Shown here piece after piece: positions 17,585 to 26,688 of a DNA stretch of 64,000 nucleotides (position 1 is its first letter; the number at the start of each line of letters is the position of its first letter). A program made the position numbers and the translations under genes. Origin of the DNA: Streptomyces sp. RPT161 (GTDB taxonomy: Bacteria > Actinomycetota > Actinomycetes > Streptomycetales > Streptomycetaceae); assembly GCF_027533845.1 (NCBI RefSeq), contig NZ_JAPZVN010000018.1, positions 1-64,000 on the forward strand, in the 5' to 3' direction. The notes below the pieces were generated by a model that made no database searches, was not told the DNA's origin, and saw only the letters and a program-made list of their open reading frames with translations.

Positions 17585-17715
17585 CTACGGCGCCTGCTGT
17601 TGCGCGAGAGCCCGCCCGATGACGCGTGCGCCGTCTGGGAAGGCGCCAGGGTTCGGACCGGAGTAGTTGAGCCGGAGGTAGGCGCCGGTCGGTTCGGCGG
17701 GGAACCCACTCATTA
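17585..17715 (-). pseudogene. C-terminal tail of a MocR-type (GntR/aminotransferase) regulator
   Basis: The minus strand ends with TGAYLRLNYSGPNPGAFP followed by DGARVIGRAL and a stop. This is the terminal strand-helix of fold-type I aminotransferase domains as found in MocR regulators. Everything upstream is gone; the sequence passes directly into the EamA-type fragment on the other strand. Confidence 0.7.
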
Positions 17716-17719
17716 CGGC

Positions 17720-18046
17720 GTCTCGATCGCCCAGCACGCTCCGGCGGGGACCCCGATCCACTGGGCAGCGTGCGCCTACCTCGGCGTGGTGAGTATGTTC
17801 CTCAGCGTCTTCGCCTGGTACCGCGGACTGGCAATCGGCCCGATGGCGCAAGTCAGTCAGATACAGCTCGTCCAGCCCGTGATGAGCATTTGCTGGGCCG
17901 CGCTGTTCCTGCGCGAGGGAATCACCTTGCCCACGATCCTCGGCGGCTTCACAGTCATCGCCTCTGCGGGCATCGCCGTACGCACCCTGCTGGGGAGAAC
18001 CCGGGCTTTGACGAAGCGTCACCGCAGTCTTGCCCGGAGGTCGTGA
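17720..18046 (+). pseudogene. C-terminal half of an EamA/DMT-family transporter
   Basis: TPIHWAACAYLGVVSMFLSV, AWYRGLAIGPMAQVSQIQLV and QPVMSICWAALFLREGITLP are the last three to four helices of a ten-helix drug/metabolite transporter of the EamA type. The N-terminal five-helix repeat is missing, so it cannot form a normal transporter. The stop at 18046 is intact. Its left edge abuts the MocR tail, consistent with one deletion removing both 5' ends. Confidence 0.75.
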
Positions 18047-18206
18047 CAGTGCAGATCGCATCGTGCATCGCCCGGATAGTGGTGGCGACCCAGCGGACGC
18101 ACCGGCGCGGTCTAGGGGTTGATCGTCGCGACGGCGAGCCGAACCCTGCCACCGGCCTTGATGGCGGCTTTGCGCAGGACGCACGAAGCCGCCACTCGTG
18201 TCTTGT

Positions 18207-18677
18207 TCAGCACGATGCCCATTGGGTCACGCTGGCGATGCCGTTGTAGACGCTGGGTTCGAAGGTGCCGTTCGCTGTCCAGTCGTGCGGTTTGCTCGGC
18301 CACATGACCGGGCTGTCGTATGTGGCCGTGGTGAACAGGGATCGGCCGGAGGAGTCCTTGAGTTGGAAGCGCGCATGCCAGATGTCTCCACTGAACGTTC
18401 GGTCCGTCCAGGTTCGTGCGCTGAAGGTGAGCCTTCCGTCTGAGTAGAGCCGGAGATAGCCGCCGGTCTGATGGCAGTCGCCGACCTGCAGGTCCCCCCA
18501 GCTGAACCACTTGTACGTGGTGGCGGCTACGCCCGGCCGTGCGTCGCTTGAGAGGCCCGAGTGGATGGCGTTACCGCTTCCCGCGTCGGCCGACGCGGGT
18601 GTGTGGAAGACGAGCAGGGTGGCGAGGACGGCGACCACCGTCACTACGGCCCTGCCAGCTTGCCGAAAAGCGGACAT
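18207..18677 (-). CDS. Secreted protein (DUF6294-like)
   Basis: A 156-residue exported protein. MSAFRQAGRAVVTVVAVLA starts a classic signal peptide that ends at TPASADA. The mature part contains YKWFSWGDLQVGDC, DGRLTFSARTWT and DIWHARFQLKD, a small beta-rich domain resembling DUF6294 of Streptomyces. Two Cys (in VGDCHQ and the terminal WASC) could form a disulfide. ATG at 18677 follows GGGGGGAGTTTGTCC. Function unknown. Confidence 0.8.
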   Translation of the reverse strand: MSAFRQAGRAVVTVVAVLATLLVFHTPASADAGSGNAIHSGLSSDARPGVAATTYKWFSWGDLQVGDCHQTGGYLRLYSDGRLTFSARTWTDRTFSGDIWHARFQLKDSSGRSLFTTATYDSPVMWPSKPHDWTANGTFEPSVYNGIASVTQWASC

Positions 18678-18814
18678 GGACAAACTCCCCCCATAGGATT
18701 GGGCGTTCGTGGCGGTCGCACCAAGCCGCACGGCGAACGGGCGACTGCTGGGGCCGAGTTGCGCAACCGGCGCGACGACCTTGTCATTTTCCTGATCCGC
18801 GGGACTGGCCGGTG

Positions 18815-18919
18815 TCAGCAGCTTCCACACGGAGGTCTAACGGCAGTTGGCGTCGCGGGCACAGTGAGGGCGAGGCCCACAGCGAAGAGAGCCGCTAAGG
18901 CTCTGCGAAGGTTCACCAT
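18815..18919 (-). pseudogene. Signal peptide-only fragment of an exported protein
   Basis: The 34-codon frame MVNLRRALAALFAVGLALTV continues to a TPTA-type cleavage site and stops a few residues later. It is a full Sec signal peptide with almost no mature protein, so either a frameshift truncated an exported protein or the piece is left from a rearrangement. It sits on the same strand 137 bases upstream of the secreted DUF6294-like gene. Confidence 0.4.
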
Positions 18920-19233
18920 GCATTCAGGTTGCCCGCCGCCCAATGGGCTACTCGCGGGGGTAAATAGGTCATATGAACGGCTGACTACCGTTGTTGGTGT
19001 GGCGCTTGCGCAACGTCCAGTTGGTCGACGAGCGTTACAAGAGACGTGGCGCAACTCGGCCGGGGAAGGCGGCGATGTGCATCGGGTCGGCGGGTGATGG
19101 CGGATGTCGACTCGCTCGGGAGTGGCGGCCTGTCGTCGGCGACTCAGGGAAACCTCCAGGCCGCCTGGTCCCGGGCGTTGACGTGCGTTTCCCCAAACTG
19201 GCGTGGTGCCCGTCGCTGCGGCAATTCCGAGGG

Positions 19234-19581
19234 CTACTCGGAAGGCAGGCTCTCCCGTATCGAATTTGCGGTGGCAGCCGGGTCGTAGCCCTCGGGAACA
19301 CCTTCGACCAGGATGATGTCGCCCACGATGTGCCGCGAGCGTAGCGGTGCGATCTCCTGGTATGCGGGGGAGTCCCACCAGGCCCGCGCCTCGGCGATCC
19401 CGGGGAAGCCGATCACCACGACGTGCCCTGGCCAGCTGCCCTCTTTCACTTCATGCGACGTCGCGTGCACGAGGAAGTGTCCGCCGTACGGCTCGAAGGT
19501 GGACGTGATGCGCTCGATGTACTCGGCGATCTCTGGGTGAGGGGCAGCCTCTTGGAGGTGAGCTATGGCGTAGGCGGGCAT
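19234..19581 (-). CDS. DUF1330-family protein
   Basis: A 115-residue protein with the ferredoxin-like dimeric alpha/beta-barrel pattern of DUF1330. AYAIAHLQ is the first strand, EIAEYIERITSTFEPYGGHFLV the helix and second strand, WPGHVVVIGFPGIAEARAWW the third strand and helix, and YQEIAPLR with DIILVEGVPEGYD the end. ATG at 19581 is the family start; 14 codons upstream are discarded. The family has no proven enzyme activity. Single gene. Confidence 0.85.
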   Translation of the reverse strand: MPAYAIAHLQEAAPHPEIAEYIERITSTFEPYGGHFLVHATSHEVKEGSWPGHVVVIGFPGIAEARAWWDSPAYQEIAPLRSRHIVGDIILVEGVPEGYDPAATANSIRESLPSE

Positions 19582-19623
19582 GGCGTCCTTCCGGTCGGTC
19601 GGGCTCCGTACGCCAAAGATCAT

Positions 19624-20036
19624 GGCATGTGGACCCGCCAGGTTCGACGGCGTGACAGGTGCGCGGCGTCAAAACGCAGCACGGACACGCCAACTCGGCC
19701 AGCACATACCGCAGGTCGCCTGAGTTCGGACGGTGCGGTACCAGTCTGTGGCATGGTCATCAACTCCTGCTCGTTCCAATGGCGTTGAGGCCCGCCACAA
19801 TGGCGCGGGAACACCACCAGCTATCTGAAACAACCTCCGCATTCGCCTCACGACGGGGAGTAGCCTGCCGAATGCGGAGCTGGCGCCTCAACTCCGGGCT
19901 TCCTGTGCTGTGGTGGGCGCACCGTGCGGGAGCCTGATGGTGACGCAGAGCGCTGCGGCGAGGCCCAGACGGTGGAGTAGCTGCCGGTGGTGTCCCGGAC
20001 CACGTCGGCCAGCATCAACGCGTCGAATGAGCCCGG
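19624..20036. other. Gap with no intact gene
   Basis: No gene is supported. The minus-strand frame over about 19940-20040 reads LPGSFDALMLADVVRDTTGS, which looks like real protein but has no start or known continuation; it may be debris like the AraC tail beside it. Confidence 0.4.
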
Positions 20037-20165
20037 CAGTTGCTGGAAGAGACCGACACGACCGTCGAACACACCGCCTCCCAGGTCGGCTTCGGCACTC
20101 CCGTCTCGCTCCGCCAGCATCTGCAGGCCCGGCTCGGTGTCACCCCCAGCGCCTACCGTGCCGTG
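20037..20165 (+). pseudogene. AraC/GlxA-type regulator C-terminal remnant
   Basis: QLLEETDTTVEHTASQVGFG, then SLRQHLQARLGVTPSAYR, is the second helix-turn-helix of the AraC/XylS domain, including the conserved GVTPxxYR end. The first helix-turn-helix and the amidase-like N-terminal domain are missing, and the frame runs on into unrelated sequence. Confidence 0.7.
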
Positions 20166-20545
20166 CCACCTTCCACGGCCCGGCGACCACACCAGACGAA
20201 GCCAGGACGCCACCCCGTACGTCTCATCTGGGGCGAGGAGCTCCCGGTCCAGGCGACCACTGACGGTGCGTCGATCCTTCAGCATGGCTTCGGTGCTGGA
20301 ACGAGTCGTCAGGCGATGGAGTACCGGGCCGTCCGTCGCTGGCTGCGCAACCGTCAGACGCCACCTTGGCGAGTCGCTGCCGTCCATACAGCCGGGCAAA
20401 GTGTCCGCACACCCTGGGGGAGGCGGGTGGCGCTCGGCCTCGCGCTCACCCGCACGGCCCCGGCATGCCGTTGGCGTCGGCGGGAAGAGGTATAACGCGC
20501 GCAACCAGCAGTGGGGTCCTCGGGACGCATCAGGGAGGCTTTGTC
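20166..20545. other. Upstream region of the MFS gene
   Basis: No gene is seen. The MFS frame is open far to the left, but those residues are Arg/Pro-rich without a ribosome site. The promoter is expected near 20450-20530. Confidence 0.4.
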
Positions 20546-22030
20546 ATGGCGAGTGCTGACCTACGTCCCGAGGGAACGGGAACCATCACCACCTCCGTGC
20601 CCGCGCGGCTGGACCGGCTGCCGTGGTCGCGATGGCACTGGATGGTCGTGATCGGGCTGGGCACGGTGTGGATCCTCGACGGCCTCGAAGTGACGGTGGT
20701 GGGCAACATCGCCACCCGGCTGTCGGAGAAGGGCAGCGGGCTGGCCATCACCAGCGCCCAGGTCACCGGCGTAGCGGCGGCCCTGTACGTGGCGGGCGCC
20801 TGTGTGGGCGCGCTCTTCTTCGGCTGGCTCACCGACCGCTACGGACGCAAGAAGCTCTTCCTTGTCACCCTCGCGCTCTACCTCGGCGCCACCGCGCTGA
20901 CGGGGCTCTCCTTCCACGCCTGGTGGTTCTTCCTCTTCCGCTTCCTGACCGGCTGTGGCATCGGCGGGGAGTACGCCGCCATCAATTCGGCCATCGACGA
21001 GCTGATCCCCGCGACCTACCGCGGCCGGGTCGACCTGATCATCAACGGCAGCTTCTGGGTCGGGGCGGTCGGTGGCTCGCTGCTGTCCATCCTCATGCTC
21101 AACAAGGCACTCTTCCCGGCCGACCTCGGCTGGCGGTTGACCTTCGCACTCGGGGTGGTGCTGGGCCTGGTCATCCTGCTGGTCAGGCGTAACGTCCCCG
21201 AGTCGCCGCGCTGGCTGTTCATCCACGGCCGCAAGGCGGAGGCCGAGGAACTCGTCGCGTCCATCGAGGCCAAGGTCGCCGCCCAGGTAGGCCACGACCT
21301 GGAGCCGGTCGACCGAGAGATCACCGTCCACCAGCGCAAGAGCATCGGGTTCGGCAAGATCGCGGCAACCGTCTTCCGGTCCTATCCGCGCCGGGCGGTG
21401 CTGGGGCTCTCGCTCTTCATCGGCCAGGCCTTCCTCTACAACGCGGTCACCTTTGGCTTCGGCGCCATCCTGACCACCTTCTACCGGGTCCCCTCCGGTA
21501 GTACCGGCTACTACTTCGTGGTCATCGCGATCGGCAACTTCCTTGGGCCGCTGTTGCTCGGTCACCTCTTCGACACCCTGGGCCGCCGTCCCATGATCAC
21601 TGGAACGTACGTGCTCAGCGGATCGCTGCTGTTCGTCACCGCCTGGCTCTTCGGCCGGGGCTCGCTGACCGCGGTCACGCTCACCGCGTGCTGGTGCGTC
21701 GTCCTCTTCTTCGCCTCCGCGGGCGCGAGCAGCGCTTACCTCACCGTCAGCGAGATCTTCCCGATGGAGACCCGGGCAATGGCGATCGCCTTCTTCTACG
21801 CGGTCGGCACCGCCGCTGGTGGCATCACCGGACCGCTGCTCTTCTCCCAGCTCACGAGCACGGGAGTCGCGTCCGACACGGTGCTGGCGTTCCAGATCGG
21901 TGCCGCGCTCATGATGGCGGCTGGCGTCGTCGCCGCCTTCCTTGCCGTGCCAGCCGAACGCCGCTCGCTGGAGGACATCGCCGCCCCGCTGACGGCGGCA
22001 ACCAGCCTCGCCCCGCGAAGCGCCGGTTAG
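20546..22030 (+). CDS. MFS transporter, sugar/aromatic-acid porter type
   Basis: A 494-residue twelve-helix transporter. The signature loop between helices 2 and 3 is GWLTDRYGRKKLF, helix 4-5 has RFLTGCGIGGEYAA, and after helix 6 comes NVPESPRWLFIHGRKAEAE, as in the sugar-porter and aromatic-acid/metabolite:H+ symporter groups. A matching loop LFDTLGRRP lies in the second half. The ATG at 20546 follows AGGGAGGCTTTGTC. Substrate cannot be told; no catabolic gene is adjacent. It is divergent from nothing and appears monocistronic. Confidence 0.88.
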   Translation: MASADLRPEGTGTITTSVPARLDRLPWSRWHWMVVIGLGTVWILDGLEVTVVGNIATRLSEKGSGLAITSAQVTGVAAALYVAGACVGALFFGWLTDRYGRKKLFLVTLALYLGATALTGLSFHAWWFFLFRFLTGCGIGGEYAAINSAIDELIPATYRGRVDLIINGSFWVGAVGGSLLSILMLNKALFPADLGWRLTFALGVVLGLVILLVRRNVPESPRWLFIHGRKAEAEELVASIEAKVAAQVGHDLEPVDREITVHQRKSIGFGKIAATVFRSYPRRAVLGLSLFIGQAFLYNAVTFGFGAILTTFYRVPSGSTGYYFVVIAIGNFLGPLLLGHLFDTLGRRPMITGTYVLSGSLLFVTAWLFGRGSLTAVTLTACWCVVLFFASAGASSAYLTVSEIFPMETRAMAIAFFYAVGTAAGGITGPLLFSQLTSTGVASDTVLAFQIGAALMMAAGVVAAFLAVPAERRSLEDIAAPLTAATSLAPRSAG

Positions 22031-22252
22031 GCGGTTTGATGGGGACCGTCTGGTCGTGTGGTCCGGTGACCGTAGGGCCGCTTGTTGCCTCGCCGGTACG
22101 GTTGCTCACGCCGTGGATGGAGCCGTTCGGCGGCGGCCTGCCTAGGCGGCGAGCGAGATGGGACGGCGTACCGCGAACGGTCCTGGCGGTTTCTGTGTCC
22201 GTGCCGCGGGCAGGAAGACCGACAGGGGGCGTAAGAGGCGAGCTGGTGCGTT

Positions 22253-22978
22253 ATGCCGAACCGGATCAACTGGTGGCATCCGGCGATCGCAGCGGCTGCT
22301 GTCGTGGTCGGGACGGCCTCGGCGGCGGTGCCTGCGTACGCCTCGCCTGTGAGTTCCGGGCCAGACTGTCGGGTGTCCAAGTGCGTGGCGCTCACTTTTG
22401 ACGACGGCCCTTCCCGGTACACCCCGCAGCTGCTCAGTGACCTTGAGGCCCGGCACGCGGTGGCCACGTTCTTCCTCATCGGGCCGCATGCGCTGGCCCA
22501 CCGGCAGGTCGTGCTGCGCGAGGCGCGGGACGGGAACGCGATCGGCGACCACACGGTCCACCACCCCCGCCTGACCGGGATCTCCTCGGCGCGGGTGAGC
22601 TACGAGATCACCACCGCCGCCCGGCAGATCGCCTCCATCACGGGGCACCGGCCGACCATGCTGCGACCGCCGTACGGGGCGTGGAACGCCCGCGTGCGAG
22701 CCCTTGCGGGCAGGGCTGGGCTGGCGGTGATCATGTGGAACGTCAATCCGCGGGACTGGAAGAACCACAACACCCCGCTCATCGAGCAACGCGTTCTCAA
22801 TCACGTCCGGCCGGGCGCGATCATCGACATGCACGACACGTACGCGACCACCCCACCGGCCGTTCCCAAAATCATCTCCGGCCTCAAAGCCCGCGGCTAC
22901 ACCCTGGTCACCGTCCCGCAGCTGTTCGCGAACACCGGCGGCATCAAGTCGGGTGTGGTCTACCACCACGGGCCCTGA
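22253..22978 (+). CDS. Secreted polysaccharide deacetylase (NodB domain)
   Basis: A 241-residue exported CE4 deacetylase. The signal peptide ends near AYAS. VALTFDDGPS is motif 1 with the two Asp, DHTVHHPRL motif 2 with the metal His pair, LRPPYGAWN motif 3, WNVNPRDWK motif 4, and IIDMHDTYATT motif 5 with the catalytic His. Chitooligosaccharide or peptidoglycan GlcNAc is the usual substrate. It is monocistronic. All catalytic positions are intact. Confidence 0.92.
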   Translation: MPNRINWWHPAIAAAAVVVGTASAAVPAYASPVSSGPDCRVSKCVALTFDDGPSRYTPQLLSDLEARHAVATFFLIGPHALAHRQVVLREARDGNAIGDHTVHHPRLTGISSARVSYEITTAARQIASITGHRPTMLRPPYGAWNARVRALAGRAGLAVIMWNVNPRDWKNHNTPLIEQRVLNHVRPGAIIDMHDTYATTPPAVPKIISGLKARGYTLVTVPQLFANTGGIKSGVVYHHGP

Positions 22979-23565
22979 TCAGCCGACCGCGAAGGGTGAT
23001 CAGGCCAGGCGCCGCGCGTTGGGTGTGGCGGGCTGCGAGGTCCCCACGGCCCTCGGGGTGCGGCCCGCGTTCGCGCCCTGGACCGGTGAGGGCGCGGCCG
23101 GGAAGCCTCTCCGTGCCTCGGGCCGATTGCTGACGTACCGTCACGTAGGGATGTGAGTAAGCTCGTTCAGCGGGACTTGCCCGGCGTGACTGCTCCACTG
23201 GCTGGCGTTTGACCAGCTGGCTGCGTCGAAGCGGTTTGCGACGCCGAGGGGTGTTCTGGCGCCTGAGAGCCCGTAAGGCGTTCGTCCACGGCCCTGCCCA
23301 CTCCGTAATTGCTCGCACCAGAGCCCCGGTCGCTTCCAGTTGCGCATCTAGCCAGCGCCGCCGGGCACGCCCTCCCCGGGCCGATAATGCGTTGTCGGCT
23401 TCAGCCGGGCTGCGAGAGCATCCGGTGTATGGAAGAGCCTGCCGAAATTCTCACTTCCGACCAGGTTGAACTGACGCTGAGACGGCTCCGGGGCATGCGG
23501 CCATGACCATGAGAGGGCGTATGACTGTTACCGTCGTCGACTGACTGGCGCCGCGTCCAGCTCGA
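22979..23565. other. Gap; one possible 25-codon ORF
   Basis: No established gene. A short frame at 23429-23506 reads MEEPAEILTSDQVELTLRRL and ends six residues later; it looks like a truncated N terminus of a regulator or acetyltransferase but has no clear ribosome site. Confidence 0.35.
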
Positions 23566-24108
23566 TCACCGCGGACTCGCAGCGCGCACCGCGTCAAGGA
23601 CCAGGTGCCACGGATACGTTTCCGGACGTTCCTCGCCAGGTTGTTCGGGCACGAACCCGCCGTCGCCGTATACCAAGTTGACGCCGACCGACCGTAGCGT
23701 CTCCATGGACTTCTCGAACTGCGGGTGCTCCACGAGTGCCTGGTTCACGCACGGCATTGCCACCAGCGGAATGCCCTTCCCGATCGCCTCCGCAGCCACC
23801 CCGACGGCGAAGTGGTCCGTGATCCCAAGCGCCCACTGGTTGATGGTGTTGAACGTCGCCGGGGCCACGGCGATCACATCCGCAGGCGGCCACACGTCCG
23901 GCTCGCCCGGCAACTTGTATTCGCTCCGAACAGGGTGCCCGGTGAACGCCGCGAGCCTGCTCACAGACGAGTTGAGCCAGCGCGCTGCGGTCGGCGACAG
24001 GCCGACGCACACGTCCCACCCTTCCGTCTGGGCCTGCTCGACGGCGCGGCCGATGTCGACGACGGGCGGGGCCGCAGTCCCGAACAGGTACAACACGCGA
24101 GACGTCAT
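23566..24108 (-). CDS. Flavoprotein (PPC decarboxylase/HFCD-like)
   Basis: A 180-residue flavoprotein of the homo-oligomeric FMN-binding Cys decarboxylase fold. VLYLFGTAAPP is the first strand and FMN loop, WDVCVGLSPTAARWL the second, PADVIAVAPATFNTINQWALG the conserved APATxNTxN-like region, and VAMPCVNQALVEHPQFEKSM the substrate/active-site loop. Streptomyces carry many stand-alone copies of unknown substrate. The ATG at 24108 is the natural start; the frame extends leftward without support. Confidence 0.85.
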   Translation of the reverse strand: MTSRVLYLFGTAAPPVVDIGRAVEQAQTEGWDVCVGLSPTAARWLNSSVSRLAAFTGHPVRSEYKLPGEPDVWPPADVIAVAPATFNTINQWALGITDHFAVGVAAEAIGKGIPLVAMPCVNQALVEHPQFEKSMETLRSVGVNLVYGDGGFVPEQPGEERPETYPWHLVLDAVRAASPR

Positions 24109-24637
24109 ACGCTCTATCCCACCCGCACTGCCGAAAACGCGCAACCGTCCCTGCCGGAGAACAGTAGAGGCGGAACACCCGTCACGGCAGTGCACGCCGT
24201 TGAAGACACGTACCGTTCCGGCTGACGAGGCAGGAACAAGCGGAGCCCGGTGTGCGCAGGCCCAAGGCGACCACACTGACAACGGTGTTGCCACGCTGCT
24301 CCGGACTCCGCGGATCTGGACGATGCGGTAGCCACGCGTAAGACGATCACCCAACCCGCCACCGCCACCCGGGGACTGGTCCGTGAGGTTCCGGCGGTGG
24401 AGCCGTTTGCATCCTGGCCTTCTTCGCAGGCCGGGCCTGAACCGTCGATGGCGCTGCCAGCACCGCACGTTGTCCGCCGCACCGCCTCCTGCTGCTACTT
24501 CCGCATGGAGTTTGGCGACCATGTCGCGCGTCGCGCGGTCTGTCGGGTCGCTGGTAATAGGTCGAACCACCGCACTCGGGCGTCGGGTCCGCAGTCGGCC
24601 GGGACGTGGGCGTGGCTCCGTCGACCCACGGCATCGC
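24109..24637. other. Gap with possible decayed gene
   Basis: No intact gene. On the minus strand near 24500-24570 the sequence ATRDMVAKLHAEVAAGG resembles coding sequence but loses frame. A CGTACCGTTC element lies at 24209-24218, about 100 bases upstream of the flavoprotein start. Confidence 0.35.
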
Positions 24638-25825
24638 TCAGCGAGGTTCGGGCGGTTGCGGTCCGTTGCTGCGGTGGTGGTGCGAGGTGAGGTGGGGGTG
24701 GTGAAGGTGGTGGGGGGAGGGGGTTCGTTCGATGACGAGGACGGCGGCGTCGTCGGCGGGGTTCTCGCCGATGTGCGCGAGCAGGTCGCTCTGGATGTGG
24801 TTCAACAGGGTCTCTGGGCTGCCGGCGGGCAAGGAGCCCAGCCGTTCGATGAGCGGGTAGAAGGCTCCGGCAGGCGAGCGAGCCTCGATGACACCGTCGG
24901 TGTACAGCACGAGCATGTCACCGGCCTCGAAGGTGAACGGATCCGCGCTGCGGCGTGGGCTGGACAGGTCGCACATGCCCAGCGGGGGCGCGGGGCGGTG
25001 GGGGTTCAGGACCGTGACCTTGTGATCGTGTAGTAGGAGCGGCGGCGGATGGCCGCAGTCGAACATCTCTGCCTGCTCCTCGTGGTCGGGGATGTCAACC
25101 ATCAGAGCGGTGATGAAGTGCTCGCCGGGGTCGTGCTCGGTGTCCGCGACCTCCTCCAGGTGGCGGCAGACGCTGTCTTCGACGGCGGCCGCGAGTTCGG
25201 GAAGGTCGGCGCACCGGTGAGCCCCCTCGCGGAACGCGCTCATCACCATCGACGCCTCGCCGATGGAAGCCAAGCCCTTGCCACGGACATCGCCGATGAG
25301 GAGCCGGGTGCGGGCGTCGTCAGCCCGGGCGATCGCGAACAGATCGCCGCCGATCTGCGTCTCGTCCTCGGCGGCCAGATACAGCGAAGCCACGCGCAAC
25401 GGCCCGATCCGGCGGGGCGGGGGTCGCAGCAGTACCCGCTGTGCCGCCTCGGCTACTGATCGCGACCGGCTCAGCGCCCGCTCACGCCGCTCCCGCACGC
25501 AACTGAAGAAGACCACCATTGCGGAGAGCAGGGCCAGCGCGATGATCTGGGCCATGTGGTTGGCTGTGGTCAACCCGCCGTGGAACGTACTGACGAGTGC
25601 CAAGGCCACAACTGCCAGTGCCCCGACGAAGGCGGTGAGCCGCGGTCCACCGAAGGCGGCCCCGAGGGCCGGCGCGATGATCAGGAACGGGCCCAGATGG
25701 ATGCTGGTCGGGGTGTAGATGTCCGCGATGACGATCACCACGATGAGCACGACCGGGACTGCGACCAGCCCCCGACCAGGGGGCCGCTCCAGCAGCCGGT
25801 CCATCGACACACGCCGACCACTCAT
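24638..25825 (-). CDS. Membrane-anchored SpoIIE/PP2C-type serine phosphatase
   Basis: A 395-residue protein with four or five N-terminal membrane helices (residues about 20-110), a linker helix SRSRSVAEAAQRVLL, then a SpoIIE-type PP2C domain from about residue 140. Metal-binding motifs are GGDLFAIARADDAR, LLIGDVRGKGLAS, FDCGHPPPLLL and DMLVLYTDGVIEAR, and the end is DDAAVLVIER. Such proteins dephosphorylate anti-anti-sigma factors in partner-switching cascades. The tail SPHHLHHPHLTSHHH is very His-rich and could bind metal. No sigma-regulatory partner is adjacent. Confidence 0.88.
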   Translation of the reverse strand: MSGRRVSMDRLLERPPGRGLVAVPVVLIVVIVIADIYTPTSIHLGPFLIIAPALGAAFGGPRLTAFVGALAVVALALVSTFHGGLTTANHMAQIIALALLSAMVVFFSCVRERRERALSRSRSVAEAAQRVLLRPPPRRIGPLRVASLYLAAEDETQIGGDLFAIARADDARTRLLIGDVRGKGLASIGEASMVMSAFREGAHRCADLPELAAAVEDSVCRHLEEVADTEHDPGEHFITALMVDIPDHEEQAEMFDCGHPPPLLLHDHKVTVLNPHRPAPPLGMCDLSSPRRSADPFTFEAGDMLVLYTDGVIEARSPAGAFYPLIERLGSLPAGSPETLLNHIQSDLLAHIGENPADDAAVLVIERTPSPHHLHHPHLTSHHHRSNGPQPPEPR

Positions 25826-25899
25826 GCGGCCCTTCTGCCCGCCGGTTCCCCATACATGCTTCAGGGGAGCGCAGCCCCCAGGTGGTGGGCCCGTGAAAG

Positions 25900-26085
25900 G
25901 TGGTGCTGCTCAGCCCGCTGGTCATTGATCCGCGGATCGAGGTCGCGGAGTACATGGACTACGGCGATCCTGACGGCGCGACCGGGTTCGAGCATCGCAA
26001 CGTGCTCCACGGCTACGGGCCGGAGCGGCCGGGCGTCGGCAGGCACTACTACCAGACACTGATCATGCTTGGGCTGGCCGGATGA
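25900..26085 (+). pseudogene. Possible C-terminal fragment of a phosphotransferase-like protein
   Basis: The frame reads LVIDPRIEVAEYMDYGDPDG, then HRNVLHGYG and YYQTLIMLGLAG to a stop. The acidic VID/EYMDY block and the terminal helix recall the ends of aminoglycoside-phosphotransferase-like proteins, but no catalytic loop is present and the identity is uncertain. The rest of 25826-26173 shows nothing. Confidence 0.3.
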
Positions 26086-26173
26086 GGTGGAGCGGCTGGC
26101 TCTGTAGGTGTGCGTCCGAATGAACGGGCGGGCGGTCAGGGCGGTTCGCCATCGCTCGGGGCCGTGGTCGGCG

Positions 26174-26611
26174 TCAGATGCTCTCGGCCAGGCGCTCGAT
26201 CAGCGGTGCTGCGGCTGTGAGGGTCTCCAACTCCGCAGCTGTGAAGTGCTGTTCGAGGGCGGTCGCGAGCTGCCGGGCTCGGGCGTCGTGCTTGCGTCGC
26301 AGCATTGCCAGACCGGTCTCGGTCAGCGACATGAGGACTCGTCGGCGGTCACGGGGGTCGGGGCGCCGCTGGACGAGGCCCCGCCCTTCCAGGCCGCTCA
26401 AAGTGGTCCCCATCGCCTGAGGGGTGATCTGCTCGGCTCTCGCCAGCTCTGCGGCCGTGGCCGGGCCGCCGCGATCCAGCCGTGCCAGCGCGGAACGTTC
26501 GGGCAACGAAAGCTCGCCGGGGGCCGACGCATGGCGGAGCCGCCGCGCGATCAGCCTGATGCCGTCGTAGAGCGCTCCGCCCAGGTCATCAACGTTCGCA
26601 GACTGAGCCAT
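26174..26611 (-). CDS. MarR-family transcriptional regulator
   Basis: A 145-residue MarR protein. ATAAELARAEQITPQAMGTTLSGL is the helix-turn-helix, and RPDPRDRRRVLMSLTETGLA is the wing with the DRRR core; flanking helices form the dimer interface. It is divergent from the F420-type oxidoreductase across a 77-base AT-richer gap with a CAAC-TAAG-GTTG palindrome, so it is the likely repressor of that gene and of itself. Confidence 0.88.
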   Translation of the reverse strand: MAQSANVDDLGGALYDGIRLIARRLRHASAPGELSLPERSALARLDRGGPATAAELARAEQITPQAMGTTLSGLEGRGLVQRRPDPRDRRRVLMSLTETGLAMLRRKHDARARQLATALEQHFTAAELETLTAAAPLIERLAESI

Positions 26612-26624
26612 GGGGTCAAGCTAA

Positions 26625-26647
26625 TTTCATCAACTAAGGTTGTCAAA
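26625..26647. promoter_or_regulatory. Candidate MarR operator/divergent promoter
   Basis: TTTCATCAAC, TAAG, GTTGTCAAA forms an imperfect inverted repeat with a CAAC/GTTG core midway between two divergent start codons. The region is much more AT-rich than its surroundings. Confidence 0.45.
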
Positions 26648-26688
26648 CTGGATTGTCAGCCCAGGCTGATGGGTTTAGCGTGTGAGGC

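Noticed and set aside
20561-21565. A 334-codon minus-strand open frame under the MFS gene
   Set aside because: Its residues are Asp/Glu/Gly/Arg-rich with no motif, mirroring the transporter codons.
25900-26085. Intact small phosphotransferase
   Set aside because: Only a C-terminal-like piece is present, so it is listed as a doubtful fragment.
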